A DNA stretch of 64,000 nt from Sutcliffiella horikoshii (GCF_002157855.1 NZ_CP020880.1:3968001-4032000); one strand, 5' to 3'; positions 25,921 through 34,805 are shown, numbered from the stretch's first letter. Notes: generated by a model from the letters alone, not told the origin. Program-made: numbers and translations.

Positions 25921-27879
25921 TTAATAGTAGGAAAGCATGTGGTTTTGGAGTTCTTTAATTAGTCTTATGCTCAGCATTAGCTCTTCCTTTTCGCGGGTGG
26001 AGAGTGTTGTCAGTGTTAAGGTTGATGTGAGCTCTTCTCCGTTTTGATGTTGCTTGTATCTGTTGCGGACGTAATAGTTTAGGATGGTACTGATTGATGC
26101 TTTGAGATCCTTTTGAAAGTTTTCTGAGAGGATCTTTTTTTCGTACAGCTGGTCTAGTTTTTCGATTGGCGTTCCATATGTGATGCCGTGCATGAGTGCG
26201 AGTATCTGCAGGCTGTGATGGTAAGGGAACAGAACTTCTTTTTTCAGATCTAGTTGTTTTTTGTTGCGGCGGAAGATGGATCTGAGTGGTTGTTCCAATG
26301 TTGGGATTGGATTTTCCCTTTCGAGCTGGGATAAGCGGTATAGGAATATTTTGGCTCGGTCTAGGGAGTTCGTTATGGTTTGTTGGAACTGTTGGTGTAG
26401 GTTTTCGTCGCCGAAGATGTGGCGATATGAGAAAAAGTTTTGGGCTAAGAGCAAGCGGTCATTGGTGGCCTTTAGGGTCCATTCATGGATGCGGGACTCC
26501 CATTGTTGGAGTGTGCCGCGCCAGATTGAATTGGATGCCATCATATCGCCTTTGCACCGTTTGTAACCGGCAAGTTCTAGGTTTGCGACGATTTTTTCTG
26601 CTAGATCTGCGAAGTATCGGGTGGCGATATGGTCGATATGATCATTGTGTTGCTCGTTCGTATCTCGATTGCCCTCGTAGACAAGGAAATGGTCCTGGTC
26701 AGTGAGGAGGAATTGTTCTTTTCTGGCCCCGCTGCCCATGAGGTAGAAACAGAATTTCGCTGGTGGTTCGGTTGGCATATCTTTTATGGAAAGCTCGATA
26801 CACCGGTGAATTAGCTGGTCGTATAAGGTGTTCATGACTTCTAAGGTGTGAAGGATTGGGACTTGTTGTTGGAGCATGGTGTTGAGGGTTGCGTAGAGTT
26901 CTTTTTTGACTTGGGCAAGGTCTTCTTTGGTGATGTTTTTAAGTTTTTCTGTGTTTTGAAGAATACCGGTTGGTTGCTTGGCTTGGAGCAGGTCTGTCAT
27001 GGTGACGAGTCCTGCTAGCTGGTTGTTTTCGGTGATGATTGGCAGGTGTTTGATGCCGTTTAGAAGCATGGTTGTGAGCGCTTCATAGTAATAGGCGGTT
27101 CTTGGGACGGTGATTGGTTTTTCTGTCATGATGGTTTGGACTTGGTTTTGGGTGTTTATGCCTCTAGTGATGACGCGAATGACGAAGTCGTGCATTGTGA
27201 CGATGCCTTGGATTTTATTGTTGTTTAGAATGACGGCGGCGGTTTTCTTGGTATGTTGGGACAGATTTTCTGCGACGGATTGGATGGTGTCGGTTGGTTT
27301 GGCTTGAATGACTGTCGTTTTCGGTAGCATGATGTCTTGGACCCTTAGAATGGTGGGATCGCTTGTTGGATCGATGGAGGAATTCATGTTGATTTGTTCG
27401 GCAAGGGAATGGTAGACGTCGTGCAGTCTGGAACTAATCTGGTCGAGAATGTAGTCGCGAACGTCAGGCTCTAACCATCTTTCTTTTAGCGCGGTATAGG
27501 GGATGTAGAGTGCTTCTAGGTCGTCGATGGCTCGGACTTGAATGAGTGATAGTTGAGGTTGGTGCTTGGAGACCTGGTCTGGGTACAAGGGTGTTTTCGG
27601 GTCTGTTTGTTGGTTTTGCGGGAAGTGGGTAGCAAGAAAGTGATGGATGTTGGACAGGCCGATCAGTTCGTTCGGCTTGATGATTTCGAGCACTTCTTCA
27701 CGTGATTTTTCGGATGGGATATAGACTTCGGCCATTCCGGAGAGCACAAGAAAGATGCCTTCACGGTTGTCTGTGGCATGAAGGATTATTTCGTCTTGAT
27801 TGTAGTGATGGGTGTGGCATTGGTTTAGAAGGTTGGTGGCTTCCGTTTGTGTGAGGTTTTTTGTTAGGATGTGCTTCAT
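25921..27879 (-). CDS. cNMP-binding / CBS-pair / DUF294 nucleotidyltransferase-like protein
   Basis: A 652-residue cytoplasmic sensor. Residues about 10-130 form a cyclic-nucleotide-binding fold, 170-305 a CBS pair (two repeats with VQDIMLPKTTVIQA and TIMTEKPITVPR), and 330-475 a DUF294 nucleotidyltransferase-like domain with GSGARKEQFLLTDQDH. The C-terminal DUF294 domain completes it. The GS...TDQD motif resembles the metal-binding core of GlnD-type nucleotidyltransferases. These proteins usually sit with a VC_2705-type symporter and a DnaQ-like exonuclease, exactly as here, so a regulatory link to carboxylate transport is likely. The enzymatic reaction is unknown. Confidence 0.85.
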   Translation of the reverse strand: MKHILTKNLTQTEATNLLNQCHTHHYNQDEIILHATDNREGIFLVLSGMAEVYIPSEKSREEVLEIIKPNELIGLSNIHHFLATHFPQNQQTDPKTPLYPDQVSKHQPQLSLIQVRAIDDLEALYIPYTALKERWLEPDVRDYILDQISSRLHDVYHSLAEQINMNSSIDPTSDPTILRVQDIMLPKTTVIQAKPTDTIQSVAENLSQHTKKTAAVILNNNKIQGIVTMHDFVIRVITRGINTQNQVQTIMTEKPITVPRTAYYYEALTTMLLNGIKHLPIITENNQLAGLVTMTDLLQAKQPTGILQNTEKLKNITKEDLAQVKKELYATLNTMLQQQVPILHTLEVMNTLYDQLIHRCIELSIKDMPTEPPAKFCFYLMGSGARKEQFLLTDQDHFLVYEGNRDTNEQHNDHIDHIATRYFADLAEKIVANLELAGYKRCKGDMMASNSIWRGTLQQWESRIHEWTLKATNDRLLLAQNFFSYRHIFGDENLHQQFQQTITNSLDRAKIFLYRLSQLERENPIPTLEQPLRSIFRRNKKQLDLKKEVLFPYHHSLQILALMHGITYGTPIEKLDQLYEKKILSENFQKDLKASISTILNYYVRNRYKQHQNGEELTSTLTLTTLSTREKEELMLSIRLIKELQNHMLSYY

Positions 27880-27905
27880 GTTTGCAGCTCCTTTGTTGCA
27901 GGAAA

Positions 27906-27935
27906 GAGGAGCAACGTGGTTGGACGCTGCTCCTC
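27906..27935 (-). terminator. Intercistronic hairpin between the symporter and DUF294 genes
   Basis: GAGGAGCA and TGCTCCTC form an 8-bp stem around CGTCC/CCACG. The stem is followed on the minus strand only by TTTCC, so it is a weak terminator, attenuator or processing site rather than a full stop. Confidence 0.45.
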
Positions 27936-27948
27936 CCTGCTATTTGGT

Positions 27949-29601
27949 TTATTTGTCGATCCAGACGTTTCCATCTTTATACGACATTTGTTCTGGATAG
28001 CGAAGGTCGACTACTTCGTCTTGAAGTTTTTGTGATGGTGCTTTTGTTCTAAGCGATACGACGATGATCGTGATGATCGCTGATGCTGCTCCAAAGACCC
28101 CTGCACCTGTATCGATGATTCCTAGGATGGTGAAGCCGCCGTATTTTGCCGCGAATATATAGGACAGCGTGACGGCAAGTCCTACGAGCATTCCAGCGAT
28201 GACACCTGGTGCGTTGGCACGTTTCCACCATACTCCAAGAAGAAGTGCCGGGAAGAAGGTACCGGATGCGAGCGCGAATGCCCATGCAACGATCTGCGTG
28301 ATGGCTCCTGGTGGATTAAGCGCTACAAGACCGGCCAGAACGGTTGCGGTTACGATGGTAACTCGGCCGACCATGAGGCGGTTTTTATCGGTTGCATTTG
28401 GTCTCATGACACGGTAGTAGATGTCATGCGCGAATGAGGACGAGATGGCGATCATCAGTCCGCCTGCTGTCGATAGTGCAGCGGCCATAGCGCCTGCCGC
28501 TACGAGTCCAATAACGAACACGCCAAGGTTGGCGATTTCCGGCGTGGCCATAACGACGATATCATTTGCGATGATAAGCTCGCTCCATTGGAGGGTTCCG
28601 TCACCGTTTGTGTCAGCAACTTGCAGTTTCCCTGTATTGACCCATGATTGTGTCCATGCCGGAAGCTGGTCGATCGGGCTTCCTGCTACTTGTTTCATTA
28701 GGATGAAGCGTGAGAAGGCTGCATATGCCGGTGCTGACAGGTATAATAGGCCGATGAAAAGTAGTGCCCAGGCGCCTGACCAGCGAGCAGCTTTCATGGT
28801 AGAAACGGTGTAGAAGCGTACGATAACGTGCGGAAGACCTGCTGTTCCGGCCATCAGAGTGAACATGAGGGCTAGGAACTGCCATTTGGTGCCGTTGGTG
28901 AATGGCGCGAAATATTCGGAAACGCCGAGTTCTCTGTCTAGTTCCCCAAGCTGGCTGACAATGTTACCGTAGGATAGCCATGGCAATGGATTGTTGGTTA
29001 GTTGCAGGGACATGAAAATAACGGGAACCAAGTATGCGATGATCAGGATGATGTACTGTGCTACTTGTGTCCAAGTGATTCCCTTCATTCCACCGAATGC
29101 GGCATAGAATGCGATCAGGACGACCCCAATCATGGTGCCGACTCTTGCGTCCACTTCTAGTAAGCGGCCGATTACGACTCCGGAGCCGGAAAGCTGTCCG
29201 ATGGAGTAGGTGAAACTGATGATGATGGTACAGATTGCCGCGATGACACGTGCTGTGTGGCTGTTAAAACGGTCTCCGATGAATTCTGGTACTGTGTAGC
29301 GGCCGTATTTTCTGAGTTGTGGTGCAAGCAGGAAGGTCAGGAGCAGGTAACCGCCTGTCCAACCCATTATGTATGCAAGTCCGTCGTAGCCAAGTAGCAT
29401 GATGGTTCCGGCCATCCCAATGAATGACGCTGCACTCATCCAATCTGCCCCGATGGCCATTCCGTTGAAAATTGGTGGAACGCCGCGGCCTGCTACATAG
29501 AAGTCGGAGGTTTGGCGTGCTTTGTTGTAGATGGCAATTCCGATATATAGACCGAATGTGATCAGGATTAGTGTGAGTGAGACGATAAACTGATTATCCA
29601 A
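27949..29601 (-). CDS. Sodium/solute symporter, VC_2705 subfamily (acetate/carboxylate type)
   Basis: A 550-residue SSS-family transporter with about 13 helices, starting with the conserved TSDFYVAGRGVPPIFNGMAIGADWMSAASFIG. The fold and the pairing with a DUF4212 small subunit put it in the VC_2705 subfamily, related to ActP acetate permease; substrates are probably short carboxylates. An unusual insertion between two helices, residues 330-341, reads DTNGDGTLQWSE. This matches an EF-hand calcium loop at positions 1, 3, 5, 7, 9 and 12. The operon promoter lies at 30487-30515. Confidence 0.88.
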   Translation of the reverse strand: MDNQFIVSLTLILITFGLYIGIAIYNKARQTSDFYVAGRGVPPIFNGMAIGADWMSAASFIGMAGTIMLLGYDGLAYIMGWTGGYLLLTFLLAPQLRKYGRYTVPEFIGDRFNSHTARVIAAICTIIISFTYSIGQLSGSGVVIGRLLEVDARVGTMIGVVLIAFYAAFGGMKGITWTQVAQYIILIIAYLVPVIFMSLQLTNNPLPWLSYGNIVSQLGELDRELGVSEYFAPFTNGTKWQFLALMFTLMAGTAGLPHVIVRFYTVSTMKAARWSGAWALLFIGLLYLSAPAYAAFSRFILMKQVAGSPIDQLPAWTQSWVNTGKLQVADTNGDGTLQWSELIIANDIVVMATPEIANLGVFVIGLVAAGAMAAALSTAGGLMIAISSSFAHDIYYRVMRPNATDKNRLMVGRVTIVTATVLAGLVALNPPGAITQIVAWAFALASGTFFPALLLGVWWKRANAPGVIAGMLVGLAVTLSYIFAAKYGGFTILGIIDTGAGVFGAASAIITIIVVSLRTKAPSQKLQDEVVDLRYPEQMSYKDGNVWIDK

Positions 29602-29772
29602 ACTGTGGGCCCCCTTTGGGTTTAGTATGAGTTCTTTTTATAAGTGCTTGAGTGTGTGTTTTTTGTGATATTCCTGTGGTGTGAGATTCTTGGATATGAG
29701 ACTTTCGGGTATAGAATTGTTTTGGTTTATGTGGGCTTCTATGTGTGAGTTGGTATTGATTGGTCTGTCAGA

Positions 29773-30075
29773 TTAGTGATCTAGTGTTTTGCCTGCGCTT
29801 AGAACTTCGTTGGCCTTTTCGTCGATGCCGTACTTGGCGTCAATTTTGTCGCTGACTTTGGCGTTGACGAATAATAGGATGATGAAGGTGATGACAGAAC
29901 CTTGCGCTCCCATGAAGTAGTGGAATGGGAAACCTCCGAAAATGGTAAATTGCAAGGACTCGGCAAACAGGACGATGCCAAACGAAACACCAAGCCAGAT
30001 AGCTAAGTAGATTAAGATAAACTTGTTCTTCTCTCTAAAATAAGCATCAGCAACAGACTTTTCGATTTTTCTCAA
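29773..30075 (-). CDS. Symporter small subunit (DUF4212)
   Basis: A 100-residue protein with two membrane helices, at about residues 19-40 and 55-73. It carries the DUF4212 signature YFREKNKFILIYLAIWLGVSFG followed by FGGFPFHYFMGAQGSVITFIILLFVNAK. It pairs with the large symporter subunit encoded 171 bases downstream. The 171-base spacer between them holds no recognisable feature. RBS AAAAGGAGG precedes the start. Confidence 0.9.
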   Translation of the reverse strand: MRKIEKSVADAYFREKNKFILIYLAIWLGVSFGIVLFAESLQFTIFGGFPFHYFMGAQGSVITFIILLFVNAKVSDKIDAKYGIDEKANEVLSAGKTLDH

Positions 30076-30110
30076 GGGTTAGCCTCCTTTTGTTTTTTGG
30101 GGTGTGGGGT

Positions 30111-30150
30111 TTCGACGTGAGTGACGAAATTCCTGCGGGGGTCTGACCCC
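30111..30150 (+). repeat. GGGGTC-T-GACCCC palindrome unit, with TTCGAC box
   Basis: TTCGACGTGAG at 30111-30121 is followed by GAAATTCCTGCG and the perfect palindrome GGGGTC-T-GACCCC at 30138-30150. The unit is almost identical, in opposite orientation, to that at 45928-45967. It lies between the DUF4212 gene and the small membrane gene upstream. Confidence 0.8.
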
Positions 30151-30186
30151 TTTTGGGTTAAAATTTTTTAATGTACGCTAGTCTAG

Positions 30187-30369
30187 TTATTTTAGGCTGA
30201 AGATGAATTTGATGGTGTCGAGGAAGGGTGCCGGTACTAGGGCGATTTCCACGACGGCGTAGGTGATTAGGGTTGCTATTGGGACTGATAGTAGGACTGG
30301 TTTTTGTTTTTTGATTGCCAGAAAGATGCTGGTGACGGTGATAATTAGGAATAGATAGAATAATAGCAT
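30187..30369 (-). CDS. Small two-helix membrane protein heading the symporter operon
   Basis: A 60-residue protein almost wholly made of two hydrophobic helices, residues 1-18 and 26-57, separated by KKQKP. AAAAAAGGAGA lies upstream of the ATG at 30369. It is not a member of a family I recognise. It lies directly downstream of the operon promoter and the cre-like site and upstream of the DUF4212 gene, so co-expression with the symporter is expected. It could be an accessory membrane subunit. Confidence 0.6.
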   Translation of the reverse strand: MLLFYLFLIITVTSIFLAIKKQKPVLLSVPIATLITYAVVEIALVPAPFLDTIKFIFSLK

Positions 30370-30388
30370 GATGTGCTTGTCTCCTTTT

Positions 30389-30403
30389 TTGTAAGCGCTT
30401 TAG
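30389..30403 (-). promoter_or_regulatory. cre-like site (CcpA) of the symporter operon
   Basis: TTGTAAGCGCTTTAG on the plus strand matches the CcpA consensus TGWAARCGYTWNCA at all but its last two positions. It lies 20 bases upstream of the first gene and about 80 bases after the predicted transcription start, where it could act as a roadblock. Carbon catabolite repression of a carboxylate transporter is plausible. Confidence 0.45.
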
Positions 30404-30443
30404 TTTTTGTTGTCGAATATCCCTCCCCTTTGTTATGTGTTTT

Positions 30444-30463
30444 ATTCTGTATTAAGACAGAAT
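30444..30463. promoter_or_regulatory. Inverted repeat just downstream of the symporter promoter
   Basis: ATTCTGT-attaag-ACAGAAT, seven-base arms, about 20 bases after the predicted start of transcription. A possible operator; the regulator is unknown. Confidence 0.4.
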
Positions 30464-30486
30464 TTTATAATAATTCTAATAATTAG

Positions 30487-30515
30487 ATTATGATATAAGG
30501 GCGGTTGCTAGTCAA
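30487..30515 (-). promoter_or_regulatory. SigA promoter of the symporter operon
   Basis: Minus-strand TTGACT (30510-30515), exactly 17 bases, then CATAAT (30487-30492). It reads toward the small membrane protein, DUF4212 and symporter genes. Confidence 0.7.
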
Positions 30516-30743
30516 CTGTTTGTTTTGGAATAGAAATCTACAATTTTCGAGGTATTGTTTTCGGTGTGTATTAGTACAATGGGTTTTTAGTTTTAAAGAG
30601 GTGTATTGCTGGAGGAAAATGTTAATTTTATTAGTCTTTCGATTTAGTTAGATAGATTCTTCTGGTTATGTGGATTTCTTGTTCTTGTTGAAAGATTTTT
30701 TCTTTTCAATCAAGCGGGGATTGAGTGTATCGCCAGGCGATAT

Positions 30744-30787
30744 GGTTTGGAGCGCTTCCGTATATCGGGCGCTCCAGACCTTTTTTT
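30744..30787 (+). terminator. Strong plus-strand terminator without an obvious gene
   Basis: GGTTTGGAGCGC pairs with GCGCTCCAGACC around an inner CCG-tatat-CGG hairpin, then TTTTTTT. Only the plus orientation has the T-run, yet no plus-strand gene precedes it in the 427-base gap. It may end a small plus-strand RNA or a lost gene. Confidence 0.65.
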
Positions 30788-30796
30788 GGTGGTTTT

Positions 30797-31303
30797 TTAA
30801 AGGATTTCCTCTTCCCATTCGACTTCGTGTTCTTCCATTAGTTCTTCTAGTTCGTCTTGGAATTGACGGAGTTTGGTGCGTCCCTCGTCGAGGAGTTCGT
30901 TGGCTTCTAGGATTTTGTCGTAGCTTTGGAGTTCGAGTGCGATCAGGATCATTTTCATGGCGCGGAATTGGGTGTTGCTGGCGTCGATGTAGATTTCGTG
31001 GACTGCGCGAACTTCTTTCGTTTCTGGTCGGATGCTTTCTAGTTTTTCAATAAATTCGGTGTAGGCTGGGATGGTGACGGTTTCCATTGTTTCATACATG
31101 GTCCAGTCGTCGGTGTAGTTGTTGCCGGAGACGCTGGAGTAGGAGTCAACTGCTTCTGCTTCGAGTTCAAAGATGCTCATCAGGTCATCGTTTACGTAGG
31201 TCATCAGGTCCTCTTGGACGGGGTCGGGGCTGCAGGCTGAGAGTGCTAAAAGGGATAGGATTGCCAGGAAGCACAGGAGTTTTTTCATGGTTGGTTTTGT
31301 CAT
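30797..31303 (-). CDS. Hypothetical lipoprotein, helical
   Basis: About 168 residues from the ATG at 31303, chosen for the GGAGG seven bases upstream. The signal peptide ends in the lipobox LALSAC. The mature part is predicted all-helical, with many Glu, Asp and Met, and ends in a highly acidic tail (EELMEEHEVEWEEEIL). The spacing of hydrophobic residues suggests a helical bundle. No family was recognised. It is anchored to the outer face of the membrane. Confidence 0.7.
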   Translation of the reverse strand: MTKPTMKKLLCFLAILSLLALSACSPDPVQEDLMTYVNDDLMSIFELEAEAVDSYSSVSGNNYTDDWTMYETMETVTIPAYTEFIEKLESIRPETKEVRAVHEIYIDASNTQFRAMKMILIALELQSYDKILEANELLDEGRTKLRQFQDELEELMEEHEVEWEEEIL

Positions 31304-31487
31304 GGTGGGTCCTCCATGGGTGTTGGTTTTTGACACTTTAGTATGGTATTCGGGATGGACGGTTTTTAGCACTTAGAGGTTTTCCACCATTTTCATATGT
31401 GTATAGCAGTATTTTTTTTAGGAATAGTATGTAGTGAATAAAGTTCGGGTATAGACAGTATAAATCTGTAAAAGAAAGGAGCTATAT

Positions 31488-34094
31488 ATGGATAAATTCT
31501 ATAAGTTACCCTTTGAAGAAGTGATGAAGTCTATTGAGGTTACAAAGGATGGCCTTACTGATTCGGAAGTGAAAAAAAGACAGGAGCAGTATGGTTTTAA
31601 TGAACTTGGAGAAGAACAGCGAAAAAGCACTTTTCAGGTCTTTATGGAACAGTTTAAGGATTTTCTTGTCATTATTCTTATCGTAGCAGCTTTATTATCT
31701 GCCTTTTTAGGAAAATTTGAAAGCACCATCGTAATCGTAGTGGTGGTTATCATCAATGCCATTCTTGGAACCGTTCAGCATGTAAAGGCGGAGCAATCGC
31801 TAAAGAGCCTGAAAAGCCTGTCCTCGCCCACTGCCAAAGTTTTAAGAAATGGAGATAAAATTGAAATACCATCCAAGGAAGTCGTGGTGGGAGATATACT
31901 CTACCTTGATGCAGGAGATTACATAAGTGCGGATGGCAGAATCATCGAAACCCACAGCCTTCAGGTAAATGAAAGCTCCTTGACCGGTGAATCCATCAGT
32001 GTACTTAAGACCCTTGATCCGATTAATGAGGACGATGTTTCCATTGGCGATAAGACGAATATGGTTTTCTCCGGGAGCTTTGTTACATATGGAAGAGCAG
32101 TAATTGTGGTTACAGAAATCGGACAGAAAACGGAAATTGGTAAAATCGCTAACTTGATGGAAAGTGCTAAAGAAAAGAAAACGCCGCTTCAGATGAATCT
32201 TGATAATTTCGGAAAGAAGCTTGCCGTGGCTATTATTATCATTGCTGTTCTCATTTTTGTGATTGATATCATTCGGGGACGGACACTGATTGACTCCTTC
32301 ATGTTTGCCGTTGCCTTGGCAGTCGCGGCCATACCGGAAGCTTTAAGCTCCATCGTGACAATCGTGCTTGCGTTTGGCACACAAAAGATGGCAAAGGAAA
32401 ATGCCATCATTCGAAAGCTTCATGCAGTAGAAAGCCTCGGAAGCATCTCAGTCATTTGCTCAGATAAGACCGGTACCCTGACACAAAATAAAATGACCGT
32501 GCAGAAAGTGTTTCTGGATTCAGAAATCCATGAGCATGACAAATTGAGGCTGGACAAGAAGCTGCATGAAAAATTCCTTCTTATGCAGCTTTTGTGTAAC
32601 GATGCAGAGACCACCAAGGATAAAGAGATTGGAGATCCCACCGAGATTGCCTTGGTGGATTTTGGGGAAGAAATTTATGAATTGGACGAAATGGAAACAA
32701 GAAGATCCTACCCTAGACTGAAGGAAGTCCCATTTGATTCTGACAGGAAGCTGATGAGTACTGTCCATACCCTAGATTCCAAACAGGTACTGATTACTAA
32801 GGGTGCCGTTGATGTTTTAATGGATAGGGTGGTAAAAATAGAAACTTCAGATGGCATATCCAATTTTTCAGAAGAGGACAGGAAGAAAATCGAGGAAGTG
32901 AATCATTCCTTTTCGGAAAGCGGACTGCGTGTGCTGGCCTTTGCTTATAAAGAGGTGGAGAATTATGAGAATATCTCGACAAAGGATGAACATGACTTAA
33001 TATTTGTCGGATTGACTGCCATGATGGATCCTCCCCGTGCCGAGTCTAAGGAAGCGGTCGAACAATGCATTTCAGCAGGCATCAAACCGGTGATGATCAC
33101 AGGAGACCATAAAATAACCGCTTCTGCGATAGCAAAGGAGATCGGGATTTTCAGAGATGGCGATAAAGCGGTGGAAGGATTTGAACTTGAAAAGATAAAT
33201 GACGAGGACTTAAAAGGCATGGTGGAGGACATTTCCGTCTATGCACGAGTATCTCCAGAGCATAAAATACGAATTGTCCGAGCCTGGCAGGAAAAAGGGA
33301 ATATCGTTGCAATGACCGGCGACGGAGTCAACGATGGTCCTGCATTGAAACAGGCGAACATTGGAATCGCCATGGGAATCACAGGAACGGAAGTGGCCAA
33401 GGATGCATCGTCAATGGTCTTGACAGATGATAACTTTTCCACCATCGTCAAGGCGATTGCCAATGGAAGAAGCATCTATGCCAACATCAAAAATTCCATT
33501 AGGTTCCTGCTTGCCGGTAACACCGCAGGAATTCTATCTGTTCTTTATGCTGCTATAGGAGGATTGCCTGTTCCATTTGCGCCAGTGCATCTGCTGTTCA
33601 TCAATTTGCTGACAGATAGCATGCCGGCGATTGCAATTGGACTTGAACCTCATAATAAAAAAGTGATGGATGAAAAACCGCGGGATGTGGAAACCCCGCT
33701 TCTCAATAAAGTGTTTGCAGCCCGGCTCCTTAGTGAAGGATTCCTAATTGCCGTGGCTACCCTGATTGCTTTTCATATCGGACTAACCATGGATGACCCT
33801 TTGACAGCGAGTACCATGGCTTTTTCCACACTATGTCTTGCCCGTCTATTTCATGGCTTCAACGCACGTTCCAGACAGTCGATATTCAAAGTTGGATTGT
33901 TTTCAAACCTCTACTTGATAGGGGCAGTCTTAATAGGCATCGCGCTCTTGCAGCTTGTTCTGCTGGTTGATCCTTTAAAGGGGATATTTGAAGTTGCCAC
34001 ACTAACTTCTGCGCAGTTCGGCTATGTCTATGGTCTGGCACTTATGCCGCTGTTGCTGATTCAAGTGTATAAGTTGATATTTGTGAAGGATTGA
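31488..34094 (+). CDS. Ca2+-type P-type ATPase
   Basis: An 868-residue P2-type ATPase. The cation ATPase N-terminus, actuator motif SSLTGESISVLK (about 164), phosphorylation motif SDKTGTLT (Asp326), and hinge TGDGVNDGPALKQ (about 605) are all present. Two helices precede the actuator, two precede the P-domain, and six follow it. It resembles bacterial calcium exporters such as LMCA1. The TM4 motif reads AAIPEALSSIVTIVLA rather than the usual PEGLPAVVT, so ion preference could differ. AAAGGAG precedes the ATG. It stands alone, plus-strand, with its own terminator. Confidence 0.88.
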   Translation: MDKFYKLPFEEVMKSIEVTKDGLTDSEVKKRQEQYGFNELGEEQRKSTFQVFMEQFKDFLVIILIVAALLSAFLGKFESTIVIVVVVIINAILGTVQHVKAEQSLKSLKSLSSPTAKVLRNGDKIEIPSKEVVVGDILYLDAGDYISADGRIIETHSLQVNESSLTGESISVLKTLDPINEDDVSIGDKTNMVFSGSFVTYGRAVIVVTEIGQKTEIGKIANLMESAKEKKTPLQMNLDNFGKKLAVAIIIIAVLIFVIDIIRGRTLIDSFMFAVALAVAAIPEALSSIVTIVLAFGTQKMAKENAIIRKLHAVESLGSISVICSDKTGTLTQNKMTVQKVFLDSEIHEHDKLRLDKKLHEKFLLMQLLCNDAETTKDKEIGDPTEIALVDFGEEIYELDEMETRRSYPRLKEVPFDSDRKLMSTVHTLDSKQVLITKGAVDVLMDRVVKIETSDGISNFSEEDRKKIEEVNHSFSESGLRVLAFAYKEVENYENISTKDEHDLIFVGLTAMMDPPRAESKEAVEQCISAGIKPVMITGDHKITASAIAKEIGIFRDGDKAVEGFELEKINDEDLKGMVEDISVYARVSPEHKIRIVRAWQEKGNIVAMTGDGVNDGPALKQANIGIAMGITGTEVAKDASSMVLTDDNFSTIVKAIANGRSIYANIKNSIRFLLAGNTAGILSVLYAAIGGLPVPFAPVHLLFINLLTDSMPAIAIGLEPHNKKVMDEKPRDVETPLLNKVFAARLLSEGFLIAVATLIAFHIGLTMDDPLTASTMAFSTLCLARLFHGFNARSRQSIFKVGLFSNLYLIGAVLIGIALLQLVLLVDPLKGIFEVATLTSAQFGYVYGLALMPLLLIQVYKLIFVKD

Positions 34095-34100
34095 AAAAGG

Positions 34101-34132
34101 ACCTGTATTCCATATGGAGTACAGGTTTTTTT
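34101..34132 (+). terminator. Terminator after the P-type ATPase gene
   Basis: ACCTGTATTCC-at-GGAGTACAGGT, nearly perfect, followed by TTTTTT; seven bases after the stop codon. Confidence 0.85.
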
Positions 34133-34151
34133 AGATGATTCGTCCCTTCAC

Positions 34152-34805
34152 TTACATCGTTTCAATTGTCAGTTTGATGGCTGCAGTCAGGTCAGTCTGG
34201 GACCAGCTTGGTGTGTTGTTGAGCTGGGTCGCGAGCTGGTGTGAGGCTGGAATGTGAATGAAGCCTGCCGGGATATGGGCTGTGCTCGGTTCATCGGTAT
34301 CAGTAGGGTTAGCCTTTCCACCTGCCCCCTGTTGCGCTAGCTTGTGCAGGGTCGCGTACATGACGTTATTACATAGGTAGGTTCCTGCTGTATTGGATAT
34401 TTTTGCAGGAAAGTTATTTTCAATTAAATGGTTTACCATCGCGCGGATCGGCAAGGTGGAAAAGTAGCCGTCGGGTCCATCTGGGTTGATTGGTGCATCC
34501 TGAAGCACGACGCCATTATTATCAGGCGCACCACCAGCATCCTTACAATTGATTGCAATTCGCTCTGGTGTAATGTGCGCCCGACCCGCTGCAAGCCCGA
34601 GGGAAACCACGGCATCTGGTTGTAACTCTTCCATATACTCCAATAACAACTTTTCCGATTCGATGAAATCAACAGGCAGCACCCGGCTTATGACTTGGTA
34701 TTGACCAATTATCTGTTGGTCCAGCTCCCTGACAATCTCCTCTGTGGGATTGATTTTAAAATTTAAAAACGGTTCAAAACCTGTTAAAAGTAGGGTTTTG
34801 GTCAT
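34152..34805 (-). CDS. pcp: Pyroglutamyl-peptidase I
   Basis: A 217-residue C15-family cysteine peptidase that removes N-terminal pyroglutamate from peptides. Catalytic residues are readable as Glu81 in HITPERIAIN, Cys145 in AGTYLCNNVMY and His184 in AGFIHIPASH. The N-terminus LLTGFEPF is also conserved. It is cytoplasmic and soluble. AAGGAGGTC precedes the ATG. It is 95 bases from the chromate transporter pair and probably separate in function. Confidence 0.93.
   Translation of the reverse strand: MTKTLLLTGFEPFLNFKINPTEEIVRELDQQIIGQYQVISRVLPVDFIESEKLLLEYMEELQPDAVVSLGLAAGRAHITPERIAINCKDAGGAPDNNGVVLQDAPINPDGPDGYFSTLPIRAMVNHLIENNFPAKISNTAGTYLCNNVMYATLHKLAQQGAGGKANPTDTDEPSTAHIPAGFIHIPASHQLATQLNNTPSWSQTDLTAAIKLTIETM

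Noticed and set aside
30670-31053. Plus-strand 127-codon frame overlapping the helical lipoprotein
   Set aside because: Antisense to a gene with a lipobox and ribosome site; the frame crosses the orphan terminator.
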